This document shows positions 22,394 through 33,618 of a stretch of DNA of 64,000 bases, piece by piece. Below the pieces are notes generated by a model that worked only from the letters and a program-made list of their open reading frames with translations, made no database searches and was not told the DNA's origin. The position numbers were made by a program, and so were the translations under genes. Origin of the DNA: Adineta vaga (lineage: Eukaryota > Rotifera); contig CP075492.1 in NCBI GenBank assembly GCA_021613535.1, forward strand, positions 16,492,001 to 16,556,000, in the 5' to 3' direction. The first letter of the stretch is position 1; the number at the start of each line of letters is the position of its first letter.

Positions 22394-23554
22394 TTTGGTT
22401 GCTCTTGGAAAATGAGAAAAACAAATGTATAAAATAACGAAAAACGAATAGCGTTTTATACGATGAATATTAGAAAATGTTTAACTAAGCGGAACACGAT
22501 GCTGTTTTGAAGGAAAGAAAGATTTTCTACAGTTAACTGACGTATTTTCTCTTAATAAATCAACCGTATCATTGCTCTGTTCTGAATAAAATATGTTTTT
22601 GTCATAAATTTGCTCTCAATCAAAACTTCTCCACGCTTTTTGATTTAGCAAATACGACTGAAATTCTTTTTTTTTCTTTTCTAACGTTAGTATAGGCAAA
22701 AACATTCGATATGAACTAATCATAACTAAAGATATACACATGTAATTTTACTTATTACGATTCTAAGATATGAAAAGTAATCAATAAGTATTTCTCATTA
22801 AAAATAAATACAAAAATTTTCTTTATGAAATATCTAATAAATAATTTGTAGATAACAACAAAAATCAAAATTTAGAATTTACAAGTAATTATATGAGAAA
22901 GAAAGAATCATCAAATGAAATTATAACATCACATATTCATTGTATTATCAATCATAATTTAGTATTCAAAAAAAAATATTTTGAAAGTATGACTATAAAT
23001 AATAATAGTAATACATGATATTTTGATAGCAATAATGTAATATAAAGAGAATCGAACAAGTAAAGTTTTTGGTGAATATAAATACAGGACATCGCCGGAT
23101 AAGGTCATAAATCTCCCACCTTTCATTTTTGCTTCTTACTGGTCTAGAGCAATAGAGCATGATATTCTACACGTTTTTGTATGTTTTGTTTTTCATTTAG
23201 GTTAAGGAGAGAAAAATTTTTTATGCAAACTAGCTTCAGGGTTTGGGTTTAACTGCATTTTAATGATATGGTGTCATTAAACTGCAGTTGAACCGAAAAC
23301 TAATAAACGTTTTTGTTGAATGTGCATATGATTGATTTTATTCTAACAACAAGCAATTATTGAATTAATAAAAAGAAAGTTATCTGTAGCATATTTCTGA
23401 CATATTTATGCTCTTTTTTTATTATTTCAAACTATATTTGTGTTAGACTGGACTACCATAATGAAATGCTCAGATAAGACCTTGACTTTAAGTATATTTA
23501 TGTATAACGAGAGTGTGGGTGACAGAAGATAGGAGTACCCCCACCCACCCGTCA
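22394..23554. other. AT-rich intergenic
   Basis: No gene is visible. The 81-codon minus-strand frame at 23427-23672 overlaps the TPR-like remnant on the other strand and is rejected. Palindrome copy 4 lies at 23510-23552. Confidence 0.5.
23510..23552. repeat. telomere-motif palindrome (copy 4)
   Basis: The arms are AGAGTGTGGGTG and CACCCACCC. It directly precedes a TPR-like gene remnant (from about 23570), which is closed on its other side by copy 5. Confidence 0.75.
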
Positions 23555-23564
23555 TAAAAACAAT

Positions 23565-23805
23565 CAATGTATTGAAGCACTTGAATATTACAAAGAATCT
23601 ATAAATATTTATGAAAATAATGGTTATTCTCACAATCAATTCAGCACTAGACGTTCTACAGAGCAATTTCAAATATATTTAAATTGTTTCTTAACTACTT
23701 ATTGTGCGTTCATTCGTTCAAAAAATGTAAAACTTTATTTTTTCTTTACAAAATTGTTTACAAAGATTACAAATCCTACAAGGAAGAAAATTGAGTTGGC
23801 TAGTC
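23565..23805 (+). pseudogene. TPR-like gene remnant between two palindromes
   Basis: In the frame beginning at about 23565 the sequence reads CIEALEYYKESINIYENNGY and then degrades into low-complexity sequence. This resembles the TPR helix pairs of the ADP-ribosyltransferase/TPR family (compare ALTHYESACNVYKTSLPS in the intact gene). The fragment is only about 30 recognisable codons long and lies exactly between palindromes at 23510-23552 and 23806-23855. Confidence 0.4.
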
Positions 23806-23855
23806 ACTTGAGGGTGGATGTGGATGAAGAAGTGATACCTTGACCCACACCCTCC
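23806..23855. repeat. telomere-motif palindrome (copy 5)
   Basis: Outer ends are ACTTGAGGGTGGATGTGGATG and TTGACCCACACCCTCC. It lies 28 bp downstream of the stop of the ART-LRR gene on the minus strand. Confidence 0.8.
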
Positions 23856-23883
23856 GACAGATATTATTATATTCCATCAAAAT

Positions 23884-25343
23884 TTATAGATAAATAATGA
23901 ATTCACTTCTTTGAGATGCTATACGAATACGTTCTTGACCTGACGATGACAGACCACAGTGACACAAATGTAATTGATGAAAATGACGATTTGAAGATAT
24001 AGCAGTGCAAATAACATCTACACTTGCATCAGTTATTCGTCTATTACCAGATAAACCTATCATTGTAATACCAGAATTAGGCGATCCAATAGTCTCAAGT
24101 AATATTCGAACTCCACGGTCGGTTATTTCATTATTGTTTAAAAACAAATAAATGATACAATGATTCGTTCGAATCATTTCGGCGAGATATTCACAACTAA
24201 CATCTGACATTCCAACAGAATTTAGATAAAGAGTTCGAAAATAGGTATTTTCATCTGATAAACCTCGAGCAATAAATCGAACGCCTGTATCCAATATACG
24301 ATTACCATCAAGAGTTAATGATTTGAAATATTGATTACCAAGAAATGCTTGAGATAAGATAAATGCACCAACAGATGTTATTGTATTATCACGAAGAGTA
24401 AGTATCATACATTGCTTTTCAATAATACCTAGTCTTACAACTATTTCCATATCTTGATCATTCAAATTCATTGAATCTAAAGATAATTTACCACGTATGT
24501 CTGATGATCGAATCATTTCTTCAAGTCTTGGATTATGATATTCATCGACTTGTGGATTCACATTTACTATCAAATCACTAAATGTATCAATCTCACGTAA
24601 ATGAATTATATATATTTCACCCATATATTTTCTTGTTCCCATTACTTTAAGCTTTATGCCAGGTAAAAGAATAATTTCATCATCATTTTGAAGATGTGAA
24701 TGTTCTCGAATAGATTTACCATATTTAGTTTGAATTTCAAATATTGTTTGAACTTTTTCTCTTCCTAAATACATTGGAGATTGAAGAACATCAAATGAAG
24801 ATGTGACTGAAGTTAATGACCAACATGCCATTTCATCTCCTTCTCGATAATTTTCACGTATATCTTTCGGAACACCACGCCAAACTGTATGACATCCGCT
24901 ATATCTACAATTAATGAGATCACTTCATATTTAAAACAATTGAATTGTACTTACGGTAGTTTGAAAAATGCTGTAAATAATAGTTTGAGATATTTTGACC
25001 AAGGTTGAAGTTGATTTCTATCCATAGCATAAAGTACTTGATTAAGTAGAACATGAAGACTATTTTCTGGTTGATTCCATTCCATTGTATATAAATAGAT
25101 CGATGCAGATTCATCTTGTGTAAGTTCATGTTTGGATTGTTTGGAATTCAATTTAGCGACAGTGATGTAGAGTTGAAGTTCTGTACCAAGTAGATTTTGA
25201 AGTGGTTGACAAGCTTGTTCAAGAGAAACAAGTTCTTCTTGTTGATAATCATTGATTGGTTCGATATTTTCTTGTGATTGATGAGAAATGTCGGCCAAAA
25301 AACGAGGATTTGTTTCAAATGAGAACGACATATTTCTACACAC
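23884..25343 (-). CDS. ADP-ribosyltransferase-LRR fusion
   Basis: The spliced gene is complement(23884..24904, 24955..25343), 469 residues if started at 25343 (465 from the next Met), with a 50 bp intron. The N-terminal half is an arginine-specific ADP-ribosyltransferase (R-S-E class) fold. The NAD-binding Arg is in TVWRGV, the Ser motif is WSLTSVTSS, and the catalytic acidic pair is NDDEIILLPG, where the usual ExE reads DxE-like. The C-terminal half (about 290-469) has five or six RNI-type leucine-rich repeats (RTLYLNSVGMSDVSCEYLAE, GITMIGLSGNRRITDASV, FHQLHLCHCGLSSSGQERI). It probably modifies a protein selected by the LRR surface, acting in the cytosol since no signal peptide is seen. It is divergent from the 7TM gene on its right. 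Confidence 0.8.
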
Positions 25344-25888
25344 TTTTTTTCCAACTTTATTCGAGTTTGAGTATTACTAATGTTTTGTCGCATGTTGTAT
25401 ATAGACAACGCAAATATACAGGTAAAAAACAAGAAGAAAAAGATGACATCTATCGACTATTGTAATTGGATGAAAATGAAATAAGATATATGAAAAAAAA
25501 TTAAAAAAAAAATGAATATTGATTATCAATGAGTGGTGTCACATATTCTGCAGATCGGGGATGCACACACCCTCAAGATTGACGATTATTTCATAGTAAT
25601 TATGTCGATAGAAGTGATTTTATTATTGAATAAGTATATGATTTTCTGGAAACTAACTCTGAGTTTTATCAGTAAAATAAAATAAAGAGTCAGATTTATT
25701 TACGTCATGATCTCGTTTAATATGATATTCTTCTATATCAGTGCTAACATTCGAAATAATACATTAGCATATGGTAAAAACTATATCTATCAATACAGCG
25801 CACTTCCTTTGCTGTTATTATTTATGGAAAAAATTCTTTTTTTTTATAAGAGAAGATTTATTTCTCATTTAAACTGATTCAGTGGAAG
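25344..25888. other. divergent promoter region
   Basis: This region separates two genes transcribed outward. It holds a single telomere-like half arm at 25563-25580 (CACACACCCTCAAGATT), the only well-formed arm found near 5' ends. No core promoter can be marked with confidence. Confidence 0.45.
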
Positions 25889-28800
25889 ATGAAATTGTTT
25901 GAATTAGTGATTTTTCTTGTATCATTTCTGATATGTTATACTCGTTATACATTCTATCATACAAATAATCAACAAGGATTAGAAGCGAAATTTGATTGTT
26001 TATATTCTTATATATTATATACCAATGAAATTAGTGATGGAAGTTATTTGATGTTTTATCATCTTATACCTTATTGTCGACAATTCAATGAACATGAAGA
26101 ATCAATTTCGATATCATATGAAAATGTAGAAAATCAAATTAGTTTTAAGGAATTATATCGACAAGGTATTACAAGTTCACAATTATTAGATTGGTTTGCT
26201 CCAATTGATATAGCCGAAGATTATGAAATCAATGGTAACAATTCGAATAAATACTTTTATAATTGTTCATTATCTTGGTTTGGTTCAACATGTCAATTTC
26301 GAATAATTAATATCCATCGACCTTTATTTGGTCAACTTGTTCGTCAGTTTTTTCTTAGTCGTACTTCACCATCTTCTCATCTCAAGTTTAATGTTGGTTC
26401 ATGTTATCCATTTTTGAATACTTGTATTCGTGCTCCTTCACCGATGTGTCTTGATTGGCGTGAAATATGTAATGGAATCGTTGATTGTGTTAATGGAGAA
26501 GATGAAGAATTATGTTATTTATTAGAAAGAAATCAATGTTCAGAAAATGAATTTCATTGTACGAAAAGTAAAGAATGTATTCCAGAGATATTTGTCAAAG
26601 AATTAGAAAGCAGTTATGATTGTCTTGATGGTAGTGATGAGAGCGGACAATATGGACTTCCAACCGGAGAGATTTGTATGAGATTTCCAACATTTGAATG
26701 TGAAGAAATAGCACGTCGTACATCTCTTTATGACTTTTCGTGTGGTGATGGTCAAATTATTGAACAATTTATACCTTCTTTTTCTCCACTTTGTAAAAAT
26801 TTACGTGATAAACAAATGACTATTGCTATGTTTACTTCGTTTGATTACATTTCAAATTTAGCATGTCGACAATACCTCATATGTTTAATTCGTCGTGATC
26901 AGATCAATTTTCTTACATATTTACAAAATGAAACTTATTGTCAAATTCCGTTTGAATATTGTCCATCAAAATGGTTGGTTTTTCCTGAATATCCAATGAT
27001 TTATTCATTTTTTCAATTTGTTTATTTAACAAATCGATCGATATCACCAGCAATAGATGATGTAACACCAGATTTTGTTTGTTTTAATGCAACTCGATGT
27101 CGAAAATATTTATTCTGTTCGATCGATATTGGAATGTATAATGGTCTTCATTGTTGTCACACAATGGATATAACTAATGTAAAGATAATAGATATGTGGT
27201 ATACACTTCAGAACATTTTTGAAGAGATTTTTCTTGGTTGTTTCGAAACTATTCGAAATGAAAATACGAATTCTTCTAATTTACGAAACATAAATGTTAC
27301 TGAATATTGGATTAATTCAAATAAGAAATTTTCATTTTCATATTTTTGTGATACTTTTCAACGTATATATGACAATATTGAAACAAACGATACAGATGAA
27401 ACTGATTGTCATCTATGGCCATGTAATAATCCCTATAGTCGATGTAACAAACGTTTAAATTGTTTGAATGGTTTTGATGAAATCAATTGTTCATATAATT
27501 TATGTTTATCAAATGAATTGATTTGTGAGGATGAACATATTGAATACAATGGTGTTTCTTATTGTTTATCTGTATCATATTTAGCAGATGATTACACGAA
27601 ATTCAATCTATCGAAGATTCCTTATCGTTTTATATATTTAATTAATGAAACAAAGGGTGATATTAAGAATTATTTATTTTGGAATGAAACGAAATGTATT
27701 ACTGTAGAATATCATAATCAAACTTATTTCTTAGTAGGAAATAATAATGATATATGTTTAATGACAAGCTATCGTCAAAATGATATTCCTGCTTATATAA
27801 ATTATCAAATTAGTAGAGGCTCAGAACCGTTCTGTACTTTACTTTCAAGTTCTGATGAGATTATTGAAGAACGTTCATTTCTTCAATCATCACGTTTAGG
27901 TTATTTTCCATCAATTATTCATAAAGATTCCCATCGATCAAATATAATTCAATTGAATGAACGAATTACGAACGATATTGAAAGACATGATTTTCAATAT
28001 TGGTATTGTAATCGAGGATTTCCTTTTCTATATCAAAATAAGCAAACTATTACATGTCTTTGTCCTCCAAGTTATTTTGGTTCACGATGTCAATGGCAAA
28101 GTCAACGTATTAGTTTAACAATACAATTGAAATATTTTAGTTTTACACATGAAATGCCTATTTTTCAAATTATTATTATGCTTATCGATGATCAAGGACA
28201 AATTACATTATATCATGAACAAATAACTTATGTACCTAAACGTGATTGTGGAATAAAATATCATTTTTATTTACTCTATCCACATCGGCCAAAAAATTCC
28301 TCAATAAATTATTCAATTCGTATTGATATTTTCAATAAAATAACATTAACATATTGGGCAAGTTGGTATTTTTCGATTTTATTTCCCTTTCTTCCTATCA
28401 ATCGAATTGCTACACATATTCTTATTCCTTTAAATTCTCAACAAACAGAATCATCATGTCCATTATCATGTGGAATTCATGGAAAATGTATAAAATATTA
28501 CAATAGAAATTCATCCTATTTTTGTCAATGTACTTCAGGTTATTCTGGTTTCAATTGTCAAATCAAACATCATTGTTCATGTTCATCGGATTCATTTTGT
28601 CTTAGTTCATCAATTTGTATTTGTCCATTATATCAATTTGGTTCGCAATGTTATTTAAAACATACGATTTGTCAATCATCGACTAATCCTTGTCAAAATC
28701 ATGGACAATGTATTCCAGTTGATGATCGAATTGCTTTGAAGAATTTCACATGTACATGTAAAGAAGGTTTTCTTGGTGAAAGATGTGAAAATATTCAGAA

Positions 28801-30379
28801 TAGAATCGATATTGAATTTCCCAAGAAACTAATCACAACGATTTCATCGGTTCTTATTCATTTAATAACAATATATGAAACATCAAATCATTTACAAAAT
28901 ACTCTATTAAAACAAATTAAATATGGAGAAAATAGTGTGACAATGATGACAACAAATCCATTTCATCTTGTTTTTCTTGAAGTTTTTCACGGTGATTTTT
29001 ACTTGATTGTTAAACGTGAACAATTTATTCAATCAGAATCGATTCAAACAAAAGTATTATCGAATTATCAATGTATGTTTGTGAATAAATTATTAAATGA
29101 TACATTAAAATCTTCTCATTATCTTCATCGTATCAAATATTATCCATTATTATGTCGACAAAATAAAGATTTAAGATGTTTTTATGATGAAATTTATATG
29201 TGCGTATGTGATCAAGATCGTTTTTCAAATTGTTTGACATTCAATCGAACAACAACTTATGATTGTAATCAAAGAGAAAATCCATGTCAAAATCATGGAA
29301 AATGTTTCTTAACAAATCAAACATGTTCAAGTACAATTCAATGTTTATGTACAGATTGTTTTTATGGTACGAAATGTCAATTTACAACTGAAGGTTTTGT
29401 TCTATCACTTGATTATATTCTTAGTTATCATATTAAACCAAATTTGTCCTTATTCCGTCAACCGATTATTGTTCGAATGAGTATATTTTTCATAACAATT
29501 TTGTTTCTCATAGGTTTTCTAAGTGGTTCATTATCGATCATAACATTTCGTGTGAAAAAAACTCGAACAACAGGTTGTGGATTTTATTTATTAGTATCAG
29601 GTTGGATTTCGATAATAATTATATTGATATTAATAATTAAATTTATTCAATTAATTTTATCACAAATGAAAATTTTTAATAATTTTTCAATTCTTTATTG
29701 GAATTGTATTTTATTAGATATGTCAATTAAAGTTCTTCTAGCTATTAATGATTGGCTTGATGGATGTATATCTATTGAACGTGTTGTAACAGTTAAACAA
29801 GGTGTAAAATTTAATAAAATAAAAAGTAAAAAAATAGCTAAATGTATAACAATAATGATTTGTTTGATTTCTATTTTAACTCATCTTCATGATGCATTTT
29901 ATCGTCAATTAATTGAAGATATTGATATCGATGAAAAACGAATCTGGTGTATTGTTCAATATGTATATTCAATCAAGATTTATAATTCCTTTATAACTCT
30001 ATTTCATTTTCTTGTTCCATTTACAATTAATTTATTTTCAGGAATTATCATTATTTTTACATTAGCACGAAATCGTTCAACTATTCAACCGAAATTATCA
30101 TATTTCGAACATTTGAAATTACAATTCATACAACATAAACATCATCTTATTGCATCGTTTAGTTTAGTATTATTAGGTTTACCTCGTCTTATTATATCAT
30201 TTATAAGTGGATGCATGAAATCACCTCAAAATTCTTGGGTATTTCTATGCGCTTATTTTATTTCGTTTTTACCATCATCGATGACATTTATTGTCTATGT
30301 ATTGCCATCGAAAACTTACAAAGATGAATTTAATATTATCGTTCAGCAAACACTTCGACGTTTTCGTAATCTAATATGA
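25889..30379 (+). CDS. LDLR-A/EGF ectodomain 7TM receptor
   Basis: This is a single-exon gene of 1496 codons. A signal peptide (1-20) leads into a roughly 1180-residue Cys-rich ectodomain. LDL-receptor class A modules lie at about 190-255, with Ca-site endings NGIVDCVNGEDEE and YDCLDGSDES. Another LDLR-like module is at about 510-545 (CNKRLNCLNGFDEINC). EGF modules lie at about 720-740, 865-895, 915-970 and 1130-1165 (for example NPCQNHGKCFL). The C-terminal 300 residues are a 7TM bundle starting at RMSIFFITILFLIGFLSG and ending with LPRLIISFISG and WVFLCAYFISFLPSS; no DRY motif is seen. This architecture is common among rotifer orphan receptors, and the ligand is unknown. The long intronless frame is striking in an intron-rich neighbourhood and may reflect retroposition. 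A truncated inverted paralogue lies at 18132-19028, and a palindrome begins 28 bp past the stop. Confidence 0.9.
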   Translation: MKLFELVIFLVSFLICYTRYTFYHTNNQQGLEAKFDCLYSYILYTNEISDGSYLMFYHLIPYCRQFNEHEESISISYENVENQISFKELYRQGITSSQLLDWFAPIDIAEDYEINGNNSNKYFYNCSLSWFGSTCQFRIINIHRPLFGQLVRQFFLSRTSPSSHLKFNVGSCYPFLNTCIRAPSPMCLDWREICNGIVDCVNGEDEELCYLLERNQCSENEFHCTKSKECIPEIFVKELESSYDCLDGSDESGQYGLPTGEICMRFPTFECEEIARRTSLYDFSCGDGQIIEQFIPSFSPLCKNLRDKQMTIAMFTSFDYISNLACRQYLICLIRRDQINFLTYLQNETYCQIPFEYCPSKWLVFPEYPMIYSFFQFVYLTNRSISPAIDDVTPDFVCFNATRCRKYLFCSIDIGMYNGLHCCHTMDITNVKIIDMWYTLQNIFEEIFLGCFETIRNENTNSSNLRNINVTEYWINSNKKFSFSYFCDTFQRIYDNIETNDTDETDCHLWPCNNPYSRCNKRLNCLNGFDEINCSYNLCLSNELICEDEHIEYNGVSYCLSVSYLADDYTKFNLSKIPYRFIYLINETKGDIKNYLFWNETKCITVEYHNQTYFLVGNNNDICLMTSYRQNDIPAYINYQISRGSEPFCTLLSSSDEIIEERSFLQSSRLGYFPSIIHKDSHRSNIIQLNERITNDIERHDFQYWYCNRGFPFLYQNKQTITCLCPPSYFGSRCQWQSQRISLTIQLKYFSFTHEMPIFQIIIMLIDDQGQITLYHEQITYVPKRDCGIKYHFYLLYPHRPKNSSINYSIRIDIFNKITLTYWASWYFSILFPFLPINRIATHILIPLNSQQTESSCPLSCGIHGKCIKYYNRNSSYFCQCTSGYSGFNCQIKHHCSCSSDSFCLSSSICICPLYQFGSQCYLKHTICQSSTNPCQNHGQCIPVDDRIALKNFTCTCKEGFLGERCENIQNRIDIEFPKKLITTISSVLIHLITIYETSNHLQNTLLKQIKYGENSVTMMTTNPFHLVFLEVFHGDFYLIVKREQFIQSESIQTKVLSNYQCMFVNKLLNDTLKSSHYLHRIKYYPLLCRQNKDLRCFYDEIYMCVCDQDRFSNCLTFNRTTTYDCNQRENPCQNHGKCFLTNQTCSSTIQCLCTDCFYGTKCQFTTEGFVLSLDYILSYHIKPNLSLFRQPIIVRMSIFFITILFLIGFLSGSLSIITFRVKKTRTTGCGFYLLVSGWISIIIILILIIKFIQLILSQMKIFNNFSILYWNCILLDMSIKVLLAINDWLDGCISIERVVTVKQGVKFNKIKSKKIAKCITIMICLISILTHLHDAFYRQLIEDIDIDEKRIWCIVQYVYSIKIYNSFITLFHFLVPFTINLFSGIIIIFTLARNRSTIQPKLSYFEHLKLQFIQHKHHLIASFSLVLLGLPRLIISFISGCMKSPQNSWVFLCAYFISFLPSSMTFIVYVLPSKTYKDEFNIIVQQTLRRFRNLI

Positions 30380-30407
30380 ATTATAATAACCGAAATGCTT
30401 TGTTTGT

Positions 30408-30471
30408 GCGGGTATGGGCGAGGGTGTGAGTCACGGTATAGAAAGAATAGATATACCCATACCTACATCCA
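30408..30471. repeat. telomere-motif palindrome (copy 6)
   Basis: The arms GCGGGTATGGGCGAGGGTGTG and ACCCATACCTACATCC flank a GTATAGAAAGAATAG centre. It starts 28 bp after the receptor stop codon. Confidence 0.75.
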
Positions 30472-30833
30472 TTTATCAATTACAATATCTTCATAGTATC
30501 ATATGTTGATGTTGATATGTAAAACAAATCCTGATAGAACGTATAACTTTTCTCGATTTTATTTCCGTTAAAATGTCAACGTTTTTTTGGGGCGCTTGTA
30601 TATCTGGGAAATAAATCATAAATTTTGTTTCTTCTTCCTTTTTTTTCATTTGTTTTTACCTGACGAAATCACTCGTTATTTGATTTTTTCCACACTATAT
30701 GTTTACATCACTTCTAATGACGCCTATTTAATTACAATGTTTTTCTTTTCCTTCTTCATCAATATAAATTGAAACGTCGAACGAACACACACATTCATTT
30801 GATCGTTTTTTTTCGCCATTAACATTACTTCCA

Positions 30834-31103
30834 ATGAGTCATCCAACTGGAATGAATCAAGATATTGCAATGCAGTATCAACATGTTGCTTCTCAATTAC
30901 ACGATTATGTTAATAACAGCACTGGAAATCAACTTCATTCTGCTGGTGGTTATGTTCAACAAATTCAACCAACACATGGAGTAGCATATGCATCTCATAC
31001 TGGCGGCTACTATAATCAAACTCAAATGAGTGCACATCCTGGCATGAATAACAATATTGTTGAAGATTTTACCGGTCGTTTTCTAAGAAATATATTTCAT
31101 TAG
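30834..31103 (+). CDS. small Gln/His/Tyr-rich protein
   Basis: An intronless frame of 89 codons opens with MSHPTGMNQDIAMQYQHVAS. It is rich in Q, H, G, Y and N (for example GGYYNQTQMSAHPGMNNN) and ends in a short basic RFLRNIFH. Composition is balanced and less AT-driven than random frames here, and the codon bias resembles real neighbours. No domain is recognised, and it is probably intrinsically disordered. Confidence 0.5.
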   Translation: MSHPTGMNQDIAMQYQHVASQLHDYVNNSTGNQLHSAGGYVQQIQPTHGVAYASHTGGYYNQTQMSAHPGMNNNIVEDFTGRFLRNIFH

Positions 31104-31583
31104 TAAGAAGAACAAAAACATTTTCTGAAGAGTTGGTAATGCTATAGATTTATATATTTATATTGATTAATGATTATCATATTTATAATCGTTAATCACC
31201 TGTATATTGATAGTTTTTTGCCGTCTTGTGAAACATTTAAAGAAAATAAAATTCTCTTCAATTTGAAGACAACGATATTCAAAAGGTTAACTGAATAAAA
31301 CAAATAAGCTATGATTTCTCTGTTAGTTTATTTGTTCTCGATTACAGAAATATTACAATACTTTCGAGATAAAGTCAAAATTATTTTTCTTCAATTTTAT
31401 CTATGATCTATCCTTTTGGTGAGAAATAATCTAATATAGGAGATAAATAGATTACTTCTCTTTTATCTTCGGGAAAAAAAGATTGATTAAATATTGATTC
31501 GAACTATTTTGTCCAATCAACCAAAGCTTTCATCATGTGTTAGATAGGATTATAACGGTATAACTTTGGTTGACAAGAATATT

Positions 31584-31630
31584 GTGAGTGTGGATAGAGA
31601 AGTAAGAGAATATACTCGCACCAACCCTTC
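31584..31630. repeat. telomere-motif palindrome (copy 7)
   Basis: The degenerate arms TGTGAGTGTGGAT and CTCGCACCAACCC flank AAGTAAGAGAATATA, which is the reverse complement of the recurring TATTCTCTT core. Confidence 0.6.
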
Positions 31631-31725
31631 CTAATCATCAATGTGTTTTATCCATCAATAATAATCCTCCAGAAATTGTATGTGTGATTAACAATGATCA
31701 ATATCAATCGATATGTTCGTATGGA

Positions 31726-31781
31726 TCTTGAGGGTGTGGGCGTGTCCAAAGTTTTACCTTTATACACTTCAACACTCTTTC
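31726..31781. repeat. telomere-motif palindrome (copy 8)
   Basis: The left end TCTTGAGGGTGTGGGCGTG is perfect. The right side CACTTCAACACTC is weak. Confidence 0.7.
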
Positions 31782-32661
31782 AGATCATGTTTCACAAAAG
31801 TAATATAAAAGTTTTATTCATCTATAGTAATTTAAAAAAACACTGATATTCTATATTCTCTGTGAAAGTTAGTCAATTAAAGAACAAATGTCGACTAATT
31901 TCCTTTTTTATATCACGAGATTGTATGATTTAAAAGAAACTATCGAGGTGAATTTTAACGAACTTGTTCATCTGTTACAAATATAAAAGTTACTTGGGTT
32001 AATGACTTTGAAACAAAAATAGAAATAGAAAGTTTGATTTTCTCTTAACTGAATATGGTCTGACAGTCTATTTAATCACCAACCAAATAACTGTACAATG
32101 TATAAATGAATAAAAAACAACAACAACTGAAAAGTCCAAATAGTATGAACTTTAGTGATGTAGATCCGTTATACTTCATTGTTGTAACGATTATAGTCAT
32201 GTCCTGATGGTCTTGGCCTACTCATATTCTTATTCAAAAGGATATGTATTTAATAACATAAAAAGAATGATATACACTTCTTTCTATGAAGAAAATACAA
32301 CATCATGTCTTATTTTAAAATTTAACCGTCTTTGGACAAAGAAAACTGGCTGAACCTATTCAACACATATAGGTAACGTTGATGCCAATTATCGTGAATT
32401 AGATTTTTGATTTATTTTTTCATCATGATCAAAGAATAAAATTCTTTAGAAGAGTCAGTTATATCTGGTAGCGTAATTATAATCTCATAATTAATTGAAT
32501 TATTCAAACAGAAAGGATATAGAATTCGTGACAATGTCTTTGTTCAAGGTAAATTAGAGAATGATAATGATTAATACATCTCATTTAGATAGATTCTTCT
32601 GTAGATTGCGCTACGTTCTTTTTGGACAATAAATATATTTAGTGCAAATATTTTCAAGAAA

Positions 32662-33618
32662 ATGTCAAGTTTAGTGGATGAAATATCGCGTCTTAGTTCA
32701 ATTTCTCGAACTATTACAGTGATAGTTGGTTTACCGATGTTTATTTGTGGTATAGTGGGTAATTTAATAAATTTATTGGGATTTACTTTTTTACCACAAT
32801 TTAATAAATTATCGAGTTCAATTTTTCTTCTCGTTTCTTTTCTTGCAAGCGAAATATCTCTTCTTGTGGTTTTACTTCCTCAACTAGTATTTAGATTAAG
32901 TGGAAATGATCCACTTGCTAATAATGTTATACTTTGTAAATTACGATGGTTTGCTGGACCTCTCAGTGCGACTGTAGCATTACATTGCATCTGTTTGGCT
33001 TCGATCAATCAATATCTACTCACATCTCGGAACATTGAACGGCATCGATGGATAACTCGACGACGAGCTGTATTAATTAGTTGTTTTGTTTTCATATTTT
33101 GGATTGGACCACTTAGTCCATCGTTAGTTTATTACACACATACAGTTAATTCAATCAATGTAACAACATGCAATGTCATCAATCCAACTTTTGCAGTGTA
33201 TTATACGTATATCAGTATCATTATCTATAGTCTAATTCCTATCTTAGTTTTATGTCTATTTTCTTTTCTTACATGGTACAATATTCGAAAACACTTAATA
33301 CGACGGCAAAGTCTAGAACAATCATTAACTCGTATGTTATCGGCCGAAATCATCATGGTTCTACTTACAACATTACCAAATTTCTGTAGTCAATTATATT
33401 TCTTCTATACACGTACGACACTCAAGAGTTCCTTTCGATTAGCACAAGAAAATCTAGTATCTACTATTCTAACACTAATTGGTGGTAGTATACACTTTTT
33501 ATCATTCTATACGTATATTCTTAATTCAAAGGCATTTCGTCATAATATTCGAACTTTGTTTTGCTTGAAACGACGCCGAATTCAACCCACTACTCTCATG
33601 CAAAATAGGACTGAATAA
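32662..33618 (+). CDS. rhodopsin-like orphan GPCR
   Basis: An intronless 318-residue frame has seven hydrophobic segments. TM1 carries GNLINLLGF. The TM3 cytoplasmic end reads SINQYLLTSR in place of DRY. TM5 (YISIIIYSLIPILVLCLFSFL) is followed by a short basic third loop. TM7 ends at YILNSKAFRHNIRTLF. A conserved Cys pair is available (CKLRWF at the top of TM3 and TTCNVINP in loop 2). It is of the short, orphan type greatly expanded in rotifers and most resembles peptide-type family A receptors. The ligand is unknown. Confidence 0.85.
   Translation: MSSLVDEISRLSSISRTITVIVGLPMFICGIVGNLINLLGFTFLPQFNKLSSSIFLLVSFLASEISLLVVLLPQLVFRLSGNDPLANNVILCKLRWFAGPLSATVALHCICLASINQYLLTSRNIERHRWITRRRAVLISCFVFIFWIGPLSPSLVYYTHTVNSINVTTCNVINPTFAVYYTYISIIIYSLIPILVLCLFSFLTWYNIRKHLIRRQSLEQSLTRMLSAEIIMVLLTTLPNFCSQLYFFYTRTTLKSSFRLAQENLVSTILTLIGGSIHFLSFYTYILNSKAFRHNIRTLFCLKRRRIQPTTLMQNRTE

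Larger units (their letters stand above)
31104..32661. other. long AT-rich intergenic with two palindromes
   Basis: No gene is supported in either strand. Palindrome copies 7 and 8 lie at 31584-31630 and 31726-31781, only about 95 bp apart. Confidence 0.5.

Noticed and set aside
23427-23672. 81-codon minus-strand frame
   Set aside because: It crosses a palindrome and opposes the TPR-like remnant.
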